Part shown: positions 41,879-53,222 of the stretch, in pieces | Numbering within the stretch: position 1 is the first letter of the stretch | Layout of the letters: every line of letters begins with the position of its first letter | DNA from: Sporodiniella umbellata | Lineage: Eukaryota > Mucoromycota > Mucoromycetes > Mucorales > Rhizopodaceae | Assembly (NCBI GenBank): GCA_025677835.1 | Contig: JAIXMR010000009.1 | Span: 248,001-312,000, forward strand | Reading direction: 5' to 3' | Length of the DNA stretch: 64,000 bases | The notes under the pieces: generated by a model | What the model was told of the DNA's origin: nothing | What the model saw: the letters and a program-made list of their open reading frames with translations, nothing else | Databases searched by the model: none | Program-made: the position numbers and the translations under genes

Positions 41879-44289
41879 TTTCAATTGTATATTAATTAAA
41901 AAATGCTAGTCAGTTAAAAAAAAAAAAAACAAGAAAAAAAAAGAAAGTAACAAAAAAAGAAAAAGTAACAAAAAGAAAAAAGAAGGAAAAAAATAAGGAA
42001 AAGACTGTAAATAAATAAAAAGCAGCCTAAAACAGATGCTTCCTCTTATTTCTCTCAGTACAGTCCGGCTGGTAGATACTGTTGGTTCCAAAAAAGGTAA
42101 CTGTCGGTCACGAAAGCGTTGGTTGCAAGGTGATAAAAAAGTTAATAGCCGTCGAAAGACAAGGTTTGTTTTGCTGTACGCTACAAACACCTAACTGGTC
42201 TGAAATTGAATTGAGAACGTAATACTCAATAGATGTGGCTTTTATTAGATAAAAGCAAAGCGATGTAGCTCTTACAAATTCTTTTGTTTTTCGTTTTTTT
42301 TAGAACGATTCTACTGTCTACCTCTCTGGCAATTATACTGTTTTGGTAAGCATTTAACCCAAGAGTCTTTTTTTTTCTAAAAAAAAAAAAAGTAAAACGA
42401 GAGAAAATGAGGAGAGATGATACAGTTTTACGATAGCTGAAGTATAGATATTTAGTGCAGAAAGATGATATCAGAATGACTACTAATAAAAAAGCTTGAG
42501 CAGTACAACTTTTTCAACCATGAGCAGTTGATTGCGTCAAATATATACCCACAAGTTGAACTGTATGCTATAACGGCGCTTGAGAAATGGCCGAATTCGT
42601 TAGCAGATAAAATTTCGAGTAAGCGCTCTATGTCAAATTCCAGATATCGGTTTTTTAATCCAATCATCTGTGCCGAAAGAGCTCGCAAGAAGTCCTTGAC
42701 TGTCCAAGTACCCATTCTTTTGTTTGTTGGTAACTAAACCAACGTAAAAGAGGGTCGGTAGAGTCGCAGATGCATAATAGACATTTATATCATACGGAAA
42801 GAAAAAAGCTCTTCGAACCCCATAGTTCAAACAGCTAACGGAAATCTGATAGCCTTAGTCTGTTTGTGTTTTTAATTGACTATAGTTAAAATTGGACTTA
42901 TAGAGTAGAATTAAGTATTTGTAAAACTTTGATGTAGACGAATGTTACTTTCTAGGGGCAAATATTTCAGAAGACGCGTCTAAGCTTTTTAAATTTAAAA
43001 ACTTACTTTATAAAGAATCACGCTTTCTACCCTACAGTGAGTCTTTAAACACAATATGCATAAGAAAAGGCTGATGTTTAAAGCGAATGTACAACTACCT
43101 CTTTTTTTGTAACGTGAATCAATGATTGCCAAGCTATGATATCAGTAATGGAACCTGGTCATTGTAGCTACCTTTAATACCGCGCTTTTTGTTAAAAAGA
43201 TTAAATGAAATTTGCGTTTTTTGAATATAGATCAACCTTACAACAAAATTTCAGGTTTTTTTACAGCTTAAACCGTTTCAGGTAACTTGGAAAAACGCTC
43301 GGACAATATATATCCAGATTGATATTGTGTATTCAGAAGCTATCGTTTAGAACGTCTCGAAAGTTGCAAAAAGAAGCAAATATTCTGTTTTGCTCTTGAG
43401 GTGGTTTATTGGCTGGAAACAATAAAACACACTTTAACCTTAGTGCCTTACAAAAAGTATGTTTATCTTTACTTCTCATGTGTAGCTTATGTTTGTTTTT
43501 CTTTTGTACATTCAAGATTTTTTTTTTGGAGAAAAAAAAACGCGCTTCAAAAACAGTGCCCCAAATTTAAGCATTTGTGAATAGTAAAAGCTCGGAACTG
43601 TGAAAGCTAAAAATAACTCTGTGTAAAAATGACTTTTAAATGTGTACCAATGGACTTTTGAAAAAACATGTACAACAAATGAAAAAATCATTTATACGTC
43701 AGAACGTTGTTTGTAGTACATCAGACAATGGCCAATATGTACATGTTTTGCAAATAGTTAGAAGTGACATTGCTTTTTATTTATTTTTCGGAAATCGTTG
43801 GAGCACTTCAGGAAGCCAAACCACACAAAAAATTTTTTTAGATTTCGTAGTCTACAAACTTAGACTCCTTTAGATTTACTCAACCTATCTTTGCCTGTCT
43901 TAACCATTGAGGCTCTTAAGCTTTTGTGAATTAAATTATGCTTAACTACAGCAAAAAACGAATCTAAAATACAATAATAATTGTGTATTTTTCAATCAAA
44001 TACTACAAAATAAAAGATATAGTAGCTCCTGTGTAGTATTTCGTTAAAAGTGAGATGCTTTCGATAGTCTTCGACTTGAGGGTAATGCATACAATCAAAT
44101 ACATAGACTCATTAGCGAATCAAACTTCAAATTAGCGTCAACAAAGACTGAGCAAGGGTTTTAGTTGTTTTCGCCAAAAACAAGGTCATATTATTGGCTC
44201 TATTCAACGATGGGATAAACCTCTCCAAGTAAAATCTATAAAAGAAAAAAACTCGGTTAGTAGTAACAAAGCCATCTATTTGTAACTTT
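41879..44289. other. 2.4 kb gene-poor region upstream of RhoGEF and transposase relic
   Basis: Contains A-rich runs (41918-41997) and short open frames at 42452-42830 (-) and 43640-43873 (+) without family motifs. The right side may be decayed mobile-element DNA leading into the relic at 44290. Confidence 0.5.
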
Positions 44290-44551
44290 AAACCATTAAA
44301 TATGGTCTATTTTTGGCAAAGCTTGTATGAAGTCTATTCAATTTTTTGTGGAGCCATGCCATCTGATAACACATAATATCAGAACTCATCAAGTACACGG
44401 ACAACCAGAGCGGATTAGGATAAGAAATATACGCCAACTTAAACTCCTGTCTCTTTACTCTCATTTTCTCAAATATACAGAGGAACGCTTCTCGAAGCTC
44501 AAAAGCCACGTGAAGCATCTTTTAGACAGCTTGCTAGCTAGGGCAAAATAA
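44290..44551 (+). pseudogene. Second decayed IS630-type DDE transposase fragment
   Basis: One frame gives LKLLSLYSHFLKYTEERFSK then LKSHVKHLLDSLL. This is a mutated form of the IS630-family LPPYSPFLNPIEECFSKLK and following LKxxVKR segment. Upstream, HLITHNIRTHQVHG could be the remains of the DNAxIH motif, but the catalytic Asp is gone. Stop codons lie immediately outside. It is a relic of a different lineage from the one at 20105-20395. Confidence 0.6.
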
Positions 44552-45773
44552 GGCAACTGGTTTACATAGAAAAGCAGCGAAGGCCAGATAAAACAAAAAC
44601 CTTCATTCCTCAGCAAATTTGTTTTGATAGATGATGGTTTACAAAAAAAGGGTCAAATTGATATAGGAAGTAGAGTAATCAAAAATCAAGAGCTGGAAAA
44701 CCATGCTTAATGACTCGTTTTATTTTTTTACAGTGCAGAATCTACACTTAGCATAGATCAAAGTCAGTGTTGAGAAGAGAGAGAGTTCATGATCGTCTAA
44801 TTGTATCAAGGCAATAGAAAGGTCGACTAGCGAACGAACAAGAAATATAGTTCCGAAGGGCTGCCTTTTAAATACACAATCGCAAGCGATATAATGTCTG
44901 TCTTCTAATGGTTTTGCGAAAATAAAACTATATAGAAATTGCAGGCAAACAAAAGCATCGATCCTTGGTAAGTTCTTTTTATTAAATACGTCTAAAGTAT
45001 GAACCTCGTCATAAGGATATTCTATTTTAATGATAATATATGCCGACGTACAGAAGTGTTTCGAACAAGCCGACAAACCTCTTAAGTGTTTGTTATCCAA
45101 GCATCATCTGAAGACGAATACGGAAGATGAGCTTCCGAAAAACGCTGTATGACACAACCAAGCATAAAAATTTTGTTTAGTTCTTTCCACCTTTTTTTTT
45201 TTCAAAAAGAAAATGATCGGTTACTTTTGTCGCTTATATACTATCTATATATGTAGCCTCAGGCTAATATGCGAATAAGCAATCGCATATTAAAAGCTAC
45301 AGGGTTTTTTTTTTAGATAAAAAGCTGACTATGAGATATATAAAAATATGGCAAGCCATCCCTTGGTAATCGGAAGCCTATAAAAAGTGTAGAGATTTTT
45401 AGAATAGAAGAGTTCCATTTGATCTTGATATGAGCTGGTCGCTACAATAACACAAACCAACTTTGAATAGACTTTAATGGTGTATGAAGTTCGAATATAT
45501 AATGGTCTTAAATCTAAATAACACTGTTACTTACAACAAATGTGTACATATTTATGTTCTACAAATTACTCTTGAGCTACAAAATCAAAATTCTGAGCTC
45601 ACTAAGTAGGGCTGCTACTAACAAAATTTAAAACTATTGTCTTTTTTTCGCGTTTTTTGTAATATACAAAAGATTTGCTTAGGCTCTGCTTCCAAGCGTG
45701 ACAAGCGTCTCGGCGTTTAAACATAATATGATGAAAGAATTTTTTTTCCACTTTTTTTTCTCCTAATCAAAAA
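44552..45773. other. 1.2 kb gene-poor region before TMA7
   Basis: AT-rich. A 126-codon frame at 44720-45100 (-) has no ATG and no recognisable domain; it may be more element debris. Nothing else is seen. Confidence 0.5.
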
Positions 45774-46131
45774 ATGTCTGGTAGACAAGGTAGTTTAATC
45801 ATTACTTTGTTATTTGGAAAAACCCTGCTTATCGTAGGTTTCTAGGTGGAAAGCTTAAGCCTCTCAAGAAAGCTAAGAAGGAATCTCACGATCTCGATGA
45901 TGTATGCATCACAACAGGCAATCGTAGTTCAGCTCATTTATTTTTACAATTTATAGGAAGACCTTGCTTTCAAGAAGAAGCAACAAGAAGAAGCTAAGAA
46001 GTTGAAGGAAATGCAACAAAAAGCTTCCGGAAAAGGACCCTTATGTGAGTTAAAACTTGATACGAAGAGGAAAAGGAAAGCTTATTTTTTCTGTAGTGAG
46101 CGGTGGCATCAAGAAGTCTGGCAAAAAATAA
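45774..46131 (+). CDS. TMA7: TMA7 (CCDC72) translation machinery-associated protein
   Basis: A 64-residue protein split into four tiny exons: 45774-45789, 45846-45901, 45957-46044 and 46097-46131. The joined product starts MSGRQGGKLKPLKKAKKES, continues EDLAFKKKQQEEAKKLKEMQ, and ends KGPLLSGGIKKSGKK. Length and sequence fit the TMA7 family end to end (usually 64 residues, highly charged, coiled, ending GGIKKSGKK). The protein associates with ribosomes in yeast; its exact role is unsettled. None of the exons is long enough to attract notice alone. Confidence 0.95.
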
Positions 46132-47673
46132 AGTTTTTGCTCTTTTCAACCGGCTAACAACCTATATATATTCGCGCAAGTCTATTACACAAATAAAAGC
46201 ATGTAAAAAAACAAGTATCTCTTTTTTTTTTCGAGAAGACTACAAATCAAGGAGAAAAAGTACAACTTTTTTTTTATCTGAATAGATAAGGATATTCGTT
46301 TTTTTTTTGTAGTGCTTTGTTGTATTTTACGGATAACGTATGTAGTTTGTATATTAAAAATAGAAGTTATCGGAAAAGGCAATAAGTAGGCTATCGCAAC
46401 AAAGCAGTTAGTTAATTAACAATACACGTACTGCTTGATATAAAACTACACAAAATCCACTACTAGGACAGGCTTCTATTCCTTTAATGAGTTTTATTGA
46501 CAAGGTCCTCACAACACTGTCTATCATGGACACTCACTGTCAATTGTCAAGATGATCTTCACAAACAGAAAAGAATATATTACGTCTCGGCTGTTTTCCA
46601 GCTACATATCTAATCAGCCCTCTTTTTTCTTTGAAAAAATAACAGAAATATATTTCTTAGAAACAGGATGACATGTGTCTTAAAAGTAAATGTCTTTGTT
46701 CTGTAAATACAGAAAAAAAGAGATTCTTTTCTATTTTGTCATTATGCAGAGAACTATCATTTTACTTAAAACAATTATGAATGTAGAATCTCATTTTACC
46801 CGGCCATTTTATGATTGTTTTTATTAACCCTTCATTCAGTGACGCTAAAAATAGACAATAATATATGTATAGTAATGTTGATGGTATTTATAACTACATT
46901 AATATTTAATTCTATCTTGTTTATAATATGCAATTCCAAGCTTAATTAACCAACTGAAGCAAGACGTCCACTTTATCGATCTTACACCTTGAACTAGGTG
47001 CAAATTCTTATTTAGTTCCTTTTTTTTCTCTCAAGACCTACCGTGTTGTCATCTAAAGCCAAAGTCAGAGAAGCGTTTAGTTTGTTTATTTGTTTTAATA
47101 TTTCTGTTTTAGGACCCACGTGCGAAACAAAGTGTTCAAAATTCACCATCTATTCTTGGTAAACCATTATACTAAAATTTTGTTATCGCGAGTCATCTTT
47201 AGGTTCTGTTTGCGATTCGCTTACATTGCAGTACACATTTTAAGTTTGACGGTTGTATTTTTATTTTCTCATTTGTAGATGACGACTATATCTTGTAGTC
47301 GCATTAGTAGCTCGCGTAGTAAACCGAACTGTGTTAAAGAACTCTCTGTTTAAAACTGATGCTTTAAAAGAATTCCTTAGGCTGTGTCGTTTTATTGCAT
47401 ATGTATCTCTTTGCGCTAAAATATGAAAACAAAATACAGCTAAAAATCCAAAGAAAAAAGCAGATCAAACTCTATTGTCTAAAGTTCGAGAGTTCAAGCT
47501 TCGGTTTTGTCTATGAATTTGTACACGTTCAAGGAACATAAGACTTTATAGTCGCCATTGGTAAAGTAAGAGCTTCCCATTTTAATAATTCAGATCTGAG
47601 GCACTGTGCATTTATATAAGAGTTAACAGTAGAAGCTTTGGTCAATTAACAGTAGCTAACAAGGACCTCTTGG

Positions 47674-47699
47674 TTTTTTTTTTTTTTAAAAAAAAAAAA
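47674..47699. repeat. Perfect T14A12 palindrome
   Basis: T14 directly followed by A12 in a gene-poor region, of the same kind as the blocks at 10958-10986 and 12624-12647. Confidence 0.9.
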
Positions 47700-48590
47700 C
47701 GTCATTGTGCCCATATAGAACAAAAAGGTGCTCAACGTGGTTTTGTATCTAAAAATAAAGTTATATACATCAAAAACTGGCATTTATGTGTAGGGAGTGA
47801 TCTATTCGTATTACTACCAGCAACATAAAAAGCCGAGGGCTATTTCTTTAAAACAAAGGAAAAGTTTAGATGGCTATTAATCAAGCAAATCGAAGTATAG
47901 CCAAAAAAAAATAAAAAATAAAAAGAAAAATTTTAGATGTTTAATTGAATTTCAAGTGCTTAGGAGAAGCTCTTCTTCCAACTTACAAAGGGTTTTGTTT
48001 GAAAAAAGAAAATACGAGGAGTCTAAAATTACCAATCAAATACAATTTTATTTGAACAGTCTATCGTGAATATAGTCAAAAAAGGATAAAAAAAATAAAA
48101 TAAAAATGCAACTCTCATTGGCTACGGCTGTTTCTTTTTTCTTTTTTAAAATAAAATTTGATTCTAACCATCTTTGGTCAAATCATACTTTGTATATAAT
48201 GCTAACAAAAAGTTGTGAGTTGATCCAATATAATCCAGTAGAAGCAGATTTCGTCGAGAATGAAAATAGCTTCTTTGATGTTTCACTTTATGGAAAAAGA
48301 TCGAAATTGTTTGGCCTTTTCTGTATAATTTATTTTGAAGCTACCTGTACCTGTAATTTCAGTCCAAAATGATAACAAAAGTGCAGAGTAACACCAGCGT
48401 TTAAAAGCTGAAAATAATACGGATGGGATGCAAGAAGCAGAAAAAAAATTAAGAAGAGACATAAAAGTTGTAAAAGAATATAAAACTCTTCATTTCAATT
48501 TGTACCTGCTTGTGTTTAATTTAACCTTCCGCTTATTGTTTCTATTTCTTTTTCTCTTTCTATTTTTCTTTTTCTTTTTATATCTTACTT

Positions 48591-48639
48591 TTATTATTAT
48601 TATTATTATTATTATTGTTATTATTATTATTATTTTATT
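48591..48639. repeat. (TTA)n microsatellite in leader of Sel1 gene
   Basis: About 16 units of TTA/TTG close before the Sel1-repeat gene. It keeps an open frame with the gene, so an extended N-terminus rich in Ile would be predicted by naive ORF calling. Confidence 0.9.
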
Positions 48640-48685
48640 AATCGTTTCTTTGCTTCGTCCCTCTTTTCTTTTTTTTGCTTTCATA

Positions 48686-50679
48686 ATGCCTCAATTACAT
48701 CCATTGACACACTTACTTTCACGTTCGAGATCAGTTTTATTAAAGATACAAAATAAAAAACGACGAAATCACTTTTCAACATCCACCAATTGTTCCAATC
48801 ACTTTTATGAAAAAGGCAATAGTCATCTTTTTGGCACTGAAGGACGTAGAAAGTCTGAAGAGCTAGCCTTTGTATGTTTTACTAAAGCTGCTTCTCTTGG
48901 TCACCCAAAAGCAGAAGGAATCGTGGGCTTCTGCTACGAATTTGGAATGGGTGTAGAGACAGACTTTGTTCAGTCCGAGTATCACTACCAATTGGCAGCC
49001 AAACGGTATCAGGACGGTCTAAGTATGGCCCGCCTAGCTTTTCTTAGAAAATACGGACGACCCAATGTAAAAATTGATCGAGCAGAAGCGGAAGAATGGA
49101 CAGAACGTGTGAGAGATCAAACAAGCGCAATACAATGGGTTATGGAGGCTGCTACAATACATCAACATCCTGCAGCACAATACGTCTTGGGTGTATGCTA
49201 CCACGATGGTATTGCCCTTCAAAGGGATGAACAGGAGGCCTTTCGATGGTATAAGGCGAGTGCCAAGCAAGGTCATGCACGTGGCCAGAGTATTCTCGGG
49301 TACTGCTACGGCGAAGGGCTCGGTGTAAAAAAGGATGAGATGGCAGCTATGGAGTGGTACAAGCTGTCTGCTAAACAGGGTGAAACAGTTGCTATCTATA
49401 ACATTGGCTATTGTTACGAAGAGGGTATCGGTGTCGAAAAAGACGCTAACGAAGCCGTTAAATGGTACAGGATGTCCGCTGAACAAGGAAATGCTTTTGG
49501 GCAAAACTCTCTAGGTTACTGCTACGAAGATGGTATAGGGGTTGAAACTGACTATGAAAAGGCTGCTAAATGGTACATACTTTCGGCCGAGCAAGGTTAC
49601 CCATGGGCTGAGTGCAACTTGGGGTTCTGCTATCAAAATGGTATTGGCGTTGAAAAGGACAGCGTACAAGGCGCCTATTGGTACAAAAAAGCAGCCCTTC
49701 AAGGCCATGCAAGAGCTCAACATAATCTAGGTTTTTGTCATCAAAACGGCATCGGTGTCGAGCGCAACGAAAAAGAAGCTGTAAAATGGTATCGACGCTC
49801 TGCAGAGAGAGGCAATATATTTGCTTACCACTCTTTGGGCTACTGCTACCAGAATGGTATCGGTGTTGACATTAATGAACAAGAATCCTTTTTTTGGTAC
49901 TGTTTAAGCGCAGAAGAAAACCACCCACCAGCCCAGCTTTCCTTGGGTTATTGTTATAGAAATGGTGTAGGTGTAGCTAAAAATGAATCAGAGGCTGTAA
50001 AATGGTTTACAAAAAGCGCAGAGCATGGCAATGCGCTGGCTCAAAACTCGTTGGGTTTTTGCTTTGAAGAAGGTATTGGACTTAAAAAAGACCCCATCCT
50101 TGCTGTTTATTGGTACCATAAGGCTGCACAACAAAACAATCCATGGGCCCAATGTAACTTGGGGTTTTGTTTCTCCAGCGGCTTTGGTGTACCAAAAGAT
50201 GACTCTACGGCGGTTAAATGGTATCGTAAAGCAGCAGAACAAAACCATAGCCGGGCCATGGATAAACTCGGTATTCACCTTCAAAACGGCTTAGGTGTTG
50301 AACGCAATCTTGAAGAGGCATTCCACTTGTTTAAAAAGTCTGCCGAGCGAGATCATGTTTCTGCTCAATACCATTTAGGGAGCTGTTATGAGAGAGGATT
50401 AGGATGTAGTATAGATATAGAAAAAGCAATCCAATGGTATGAGCGTGCTGCATTAGGTAATAACAGAACTTTTTTTTCTTTTTCGTTTTTAAAAAAGTTT
50501 CTAACTTTGCATATCAAGCTGGGTGCCGAAATTCTCACGAGAGACTTCGACTACTGATTGTTAGAGAGTGTCTGTTGCCCCTTCCTGAGAGCCTTTCAGT
50601 ATCTCCATTAACAAGCATCAATGAAGAAGAACTGGTTCGCTGTGGACTCATCATTGGCCATAGTGCGCCGGCTGCATAA
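48686..50679 (+). CDS. Sel1-repeat (SEL1L/TPR-like) protein
   Basis: A 643-residue protein from exons 48686-50456 and 50519-50679. The N-terminus (MPQLHPLTHLLSRSRSVLL) is basic and lacks acids, resembling a mitochondrial presequence. Most of the remainder consists of about a dozen 36-residue Sel1 units with the pattern A-x2-LG-CY-x-GIGVEKD-x3-A-x-KWY. Examples are LGYCYEDGIGVETD and LGFCYQNGIGVEKD. Such alpha-alpha solenoids serve as scaffolds. The C-terminal exon ends GLIIGHSAPAA without a repeat. The start at 48686 was chosen because upstream in-frame sequence translates the TTA repeat. Partner and pathway are unknown. Confidence 0.85.
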
Positions 50680-50747
50680 TTTTTATACTACTACAACCAT
50701 ATACCAACATCATCATCTTTTTAAGAAAAAAAAAGCACGGCTTTATT

Positions 50748-51440
50748 TTAAATAAATCTTCCTGTTCTTTTAATTGTCTTTGATAAAGCAATTATACTCA
50801 TAACCATTACTACAATGTTGGACGAGCCTACTTCACGAATAGCTTTGAGTGTATACTGTGAACCTGTTCTCTGCATATATGCCGACAAGTATGCCCATGT
50901 ATGACCTATCGATGTCAGCGCTAATATTGTTAAAGCAGATCGCTCTGAGGACTGTCTTCTCTCCTTTAAAGCTAAAGCTGACAGTATTCCCAAAGCAAAA
51001 TGCATAACGCCCAAGGTACGAAAAATATCTACAGCTACTGCTGTCGTTTGCTCAATCTGTTGGCGGAGTGGTCTGGAGGTTGTTTTTAAAGGAGAAGCTA
51101 TTGAGATGTATCTGTTTGTAGTCTTCCAAGGTCGTGCTACGAGCGTCCGGGCAGCAGCAAGATGGTATATCATATTAATAAGTAGCGGTAAGTTGTTGTC
51201 TTTAAACACGAATTTTAAGGCGCTTTTGGCACAGTGTTTCGCGTGTCCCCTAATGAAAGCCCAGGTAGAAGGTGGGCCAGTACTAATGGGCAACGGCTCT
51301 ACTGCGACAAGTTGCTTTTCAAGTTGAGGAGAGACAGCTGTCTCGCTTTTTGCAGGAGGAGAAGGTAAAGGATCACTATCTACTATTTCTTGTTCCTTTT
51401 CAATGATGGAGGCAGTGGACATGTCTAATGTATCGCTCAT
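50748..51440 (-). CDS. Small multi-pass membrane protein, unknown function
   Basis: A 230-residue, single-exon protein. The first 70 residues are polar and Pro/Ser-rich. Then follow a region rich in basic residues (HAKHCAKSALKFVFK, RPWKTTNRYI) and three hydrophobic segments near the C-terminus: FRTLGVMHFALGILSALAL, LTILALTSIGHTWAYLSAY and SNIVVMVMSIIALSKTI. It ends KRTGRFI. I do not recognise the family. The start at 51440 (MSDTLDM) avoids an upstream in-frame T/A-run leader. It is convergent with the Sel1 gene, with 68 bp between stops. Confidence 0.7.
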   Translation of the reverse strand: MSDTLDMSTASIIEKEQEIVDSDPLPSPPAKSETAVSPQLEKQLVAVEPLPISTGPPSTWAFIRGHAKHCAKSALKFVFKDNNLPLLINMIYHLAAARTLVARPWKTTNRYISIASPLKTTSRPLRQQIEQTTAVAVDIFRTLGVMHFALGILSALALKERRQSSERSALTILALTSIGHTWAYLSAYMQRTGSQYTLKAIREVGSSNIVVMVMSIIALSKTIKRTGRFI

Positions 51441-51734
51441 TGTTACAAAACGAGAAAAAAAAAAAAATAAGATTTTATTTTCCAATTAAATCTTTTTGTT
51501 CACATAAAAATCACATGGAAACGCTTTGTGATTAAAAACCAAAATATTTATCCCACCGTATATAATAAGGTTGGTAGGCCAAATCAGCCGAAAAAAAATG
51601 CGTTGGCACTACTAATTGTTCAGACACAAGTAAGCTAATAGACTTACTGTATACTGTGAGATAGTGGTGAAATAGTCACTCAGCTTTTTTTACATGAATT
51701 ATATACAGTCAGTTTTAATAAAACTATTTGTCGA

Positions 51735-52720
51735 TCATTTTAATATATCGTTCAAAGTAATTTTGAAGAATGGGTGGGCATCAACAAATATAGGCTCCCC
51801 AATAAGTTTGGTAGCGTGTTTAAGTAATTCAGGCGGCGTACCGCGGTCACCTCCATAACAAACAACAGCCACTGTAGAGAGATCAAGATAGGTTATGTAG
51901 AACCGCCAAGACCTCAACCTCTTTTCTTCAAAATAGAGACTAACCTTTATAAACTGATATCAGTATACATTTGAAAAATAAAATAAAAGCAAAGGACTTA
52001 ACCTGTTGGTTTTCGTTCTTGAAGTTCAACTTTTTGAGTTCCATATACAGTCCTACACCAATTGCCTTTATATAACTTTCTTTACATCCCCAAATCTCGA
52101 AAAAAGCCGAAAGCTTGTTATCTTTACTGTCCATGACTAGCCTTAGTTCCTCACCGGTTAACTACAAAACAAGGTAAAATAAACACATTACGTCCTCCTT
52201 TGTCCTTTTCACTTACTTGTGGCTCAAAAGGAAGTATGAAGTTTTCATCAGACCCTGTTGTTGGCTTAACAATATCTACAACATCCACACCGACCTTCAA
52301 ACCTTTTGAGCAGCCAAATATAACCCAGTTTCCTTCATGAGATATATTAAAGTCTATATCTTTATGGTTTCTCTAAATCGAGCTTTCAGTTAAGAAAGTA
52401 AGAAATGCATCCAACCTTAGGTATATTACTAAGAACGGCTTTCCCCCAGGATGCTTGTCAAACTTGAGCTCTTCCCAAGCTACATTTAGAAGATTTGAGA
52501 AGTAATGTCGCCGCAACAATATGCTGGCTAAGGCTAAATGTTGATCTTTTAAAAACTTGAATCTTGAAACAGATGCAGCTTCTTCTGGCGTAAGTTTTTT
52601 TATCGCTTGGTCAAACTGTTTATGTTAAACAACGAGTGTGAAACAGAAAGTAAACTTTACTTTGTTCCCTTTGAATTCCTCTACAACATTGAAGCATACT
52701 AATTCTAATCGTTCCTGCAT
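51735..52720 (-). CDS. 4'-phosphopantetheinyl transferase, Lys5/AASDHPPT type
   Basis: A 260-residue enzyme from five exons: 52720-52661, 52615-52416, 52370-52217, 52161-52003 and 51944-51735. Motifs in order: RFKFLKDQHLALASILLRRH, WEELKFDKHPGGKP, FNISHEGNWV with its conserved His, GVDVVDI (Mg-binding Asp), and the signature WGCKESYIKAIG (W-x2-KES-x2-KA). It transfers the phosphopantetheine arm from CoA to acyl or peptidyl carrier proteins. In fungi this activates alpha-aminoadipate reductase of lysine synthesis and, in some species, mitochondrial ACP or secondary-metabolite synthases. The short first exon (MQERLELVCFN) is well separated by a 45-nt intron. It lies tail-to-head with the orphan gene at 52894. 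Confidence 0.9.
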
Positions 52721-52893
52721 GACCCTTTATAGAAAAAAGAAGAACGCAAAAAAACAAGCGTTTTTTCCTGCTTTTTTTTTTTTTTTTTTTTTTTTGCTTT
52801 GGCATTTTATATGCCAATTTATTTTGGTGGTTCAAAACAATAGTAGATACAAAGTAAACAAATGGTCTTCTTTTAGAACATAGAAAACCATAG

Positions 52894-53222
52894 CTACATA
52901 ATTAAGCAGTTTGCGCTATAGTCTGCGTTGAGATCGCTTAGCCTTCTAGGATTTATAAAATTCGGTTCGACAATATAAACCTTCTCTTGGTCCTTATCTT
53001 TAAATACATATTCATTAAATTTTACTACATCGTCTATCGAATCAAATGCCACATTAATATCGGCTACAAATAAAAACGTAAATAACTATGGCGCTGTAGA
53101 TACTGTATTTTATCTGGCTTACTTCTTTTGATGTCGGTTTGTTTAGCTATTGACTCTCGTGCTTCGTACTTTAACTTTAGGGCTTCTATGTAGTTGTGGT
53201 TTTTTTTTTCAAATTTATACAT
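52894..53222 (-). CDS. Small orphan protein, 89 residues, two exons
   Basis: Exons 53222-53123 and 53063-52894 join in phase across a 59-nt intron (GTAAGCC to TTTGTAG). The product starts MYKFEKKNHNYIEALKLKY and contains DINVAFDSIDDVVKFNEYVF and VYIVEPNFINPRRLSDL. It is charged, probably helical at the N-terminus, with no family that I recognise. The clean intron and balanced composition argue for a real gene or the recent remains of one. Its stop lies 173 bp from the PPTase start, so the two may share regulation of transcript ends. Confidence 0.45.

Larger units (their letters stand above)
46132..48685. other. 2.5 kb gene-poor region
   Basis: Holds a T14A12 palindrome (47674-47699), one CACGTG (47117-47122), A-rich patches (47900-47932) and a TTA microsatellite just before the Sel1 gene. 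A frame at 48106-48372 has no supporting motif. Confidence 0.55.

Noticed and set aside
44720..45100. 126-codon minus-strand frame
   Set aside because: It has no ATG near the start, no recognisable domain, and lies next to a transposase relic. Left as undefined debris.
48428..48685. N-terminal extension of the Sel1 protein through the TTA repeat
   Set aside because: It gives poly-Phe/Ile of microsatellite origin, and a good start with presequence-like residues exists at 48686.
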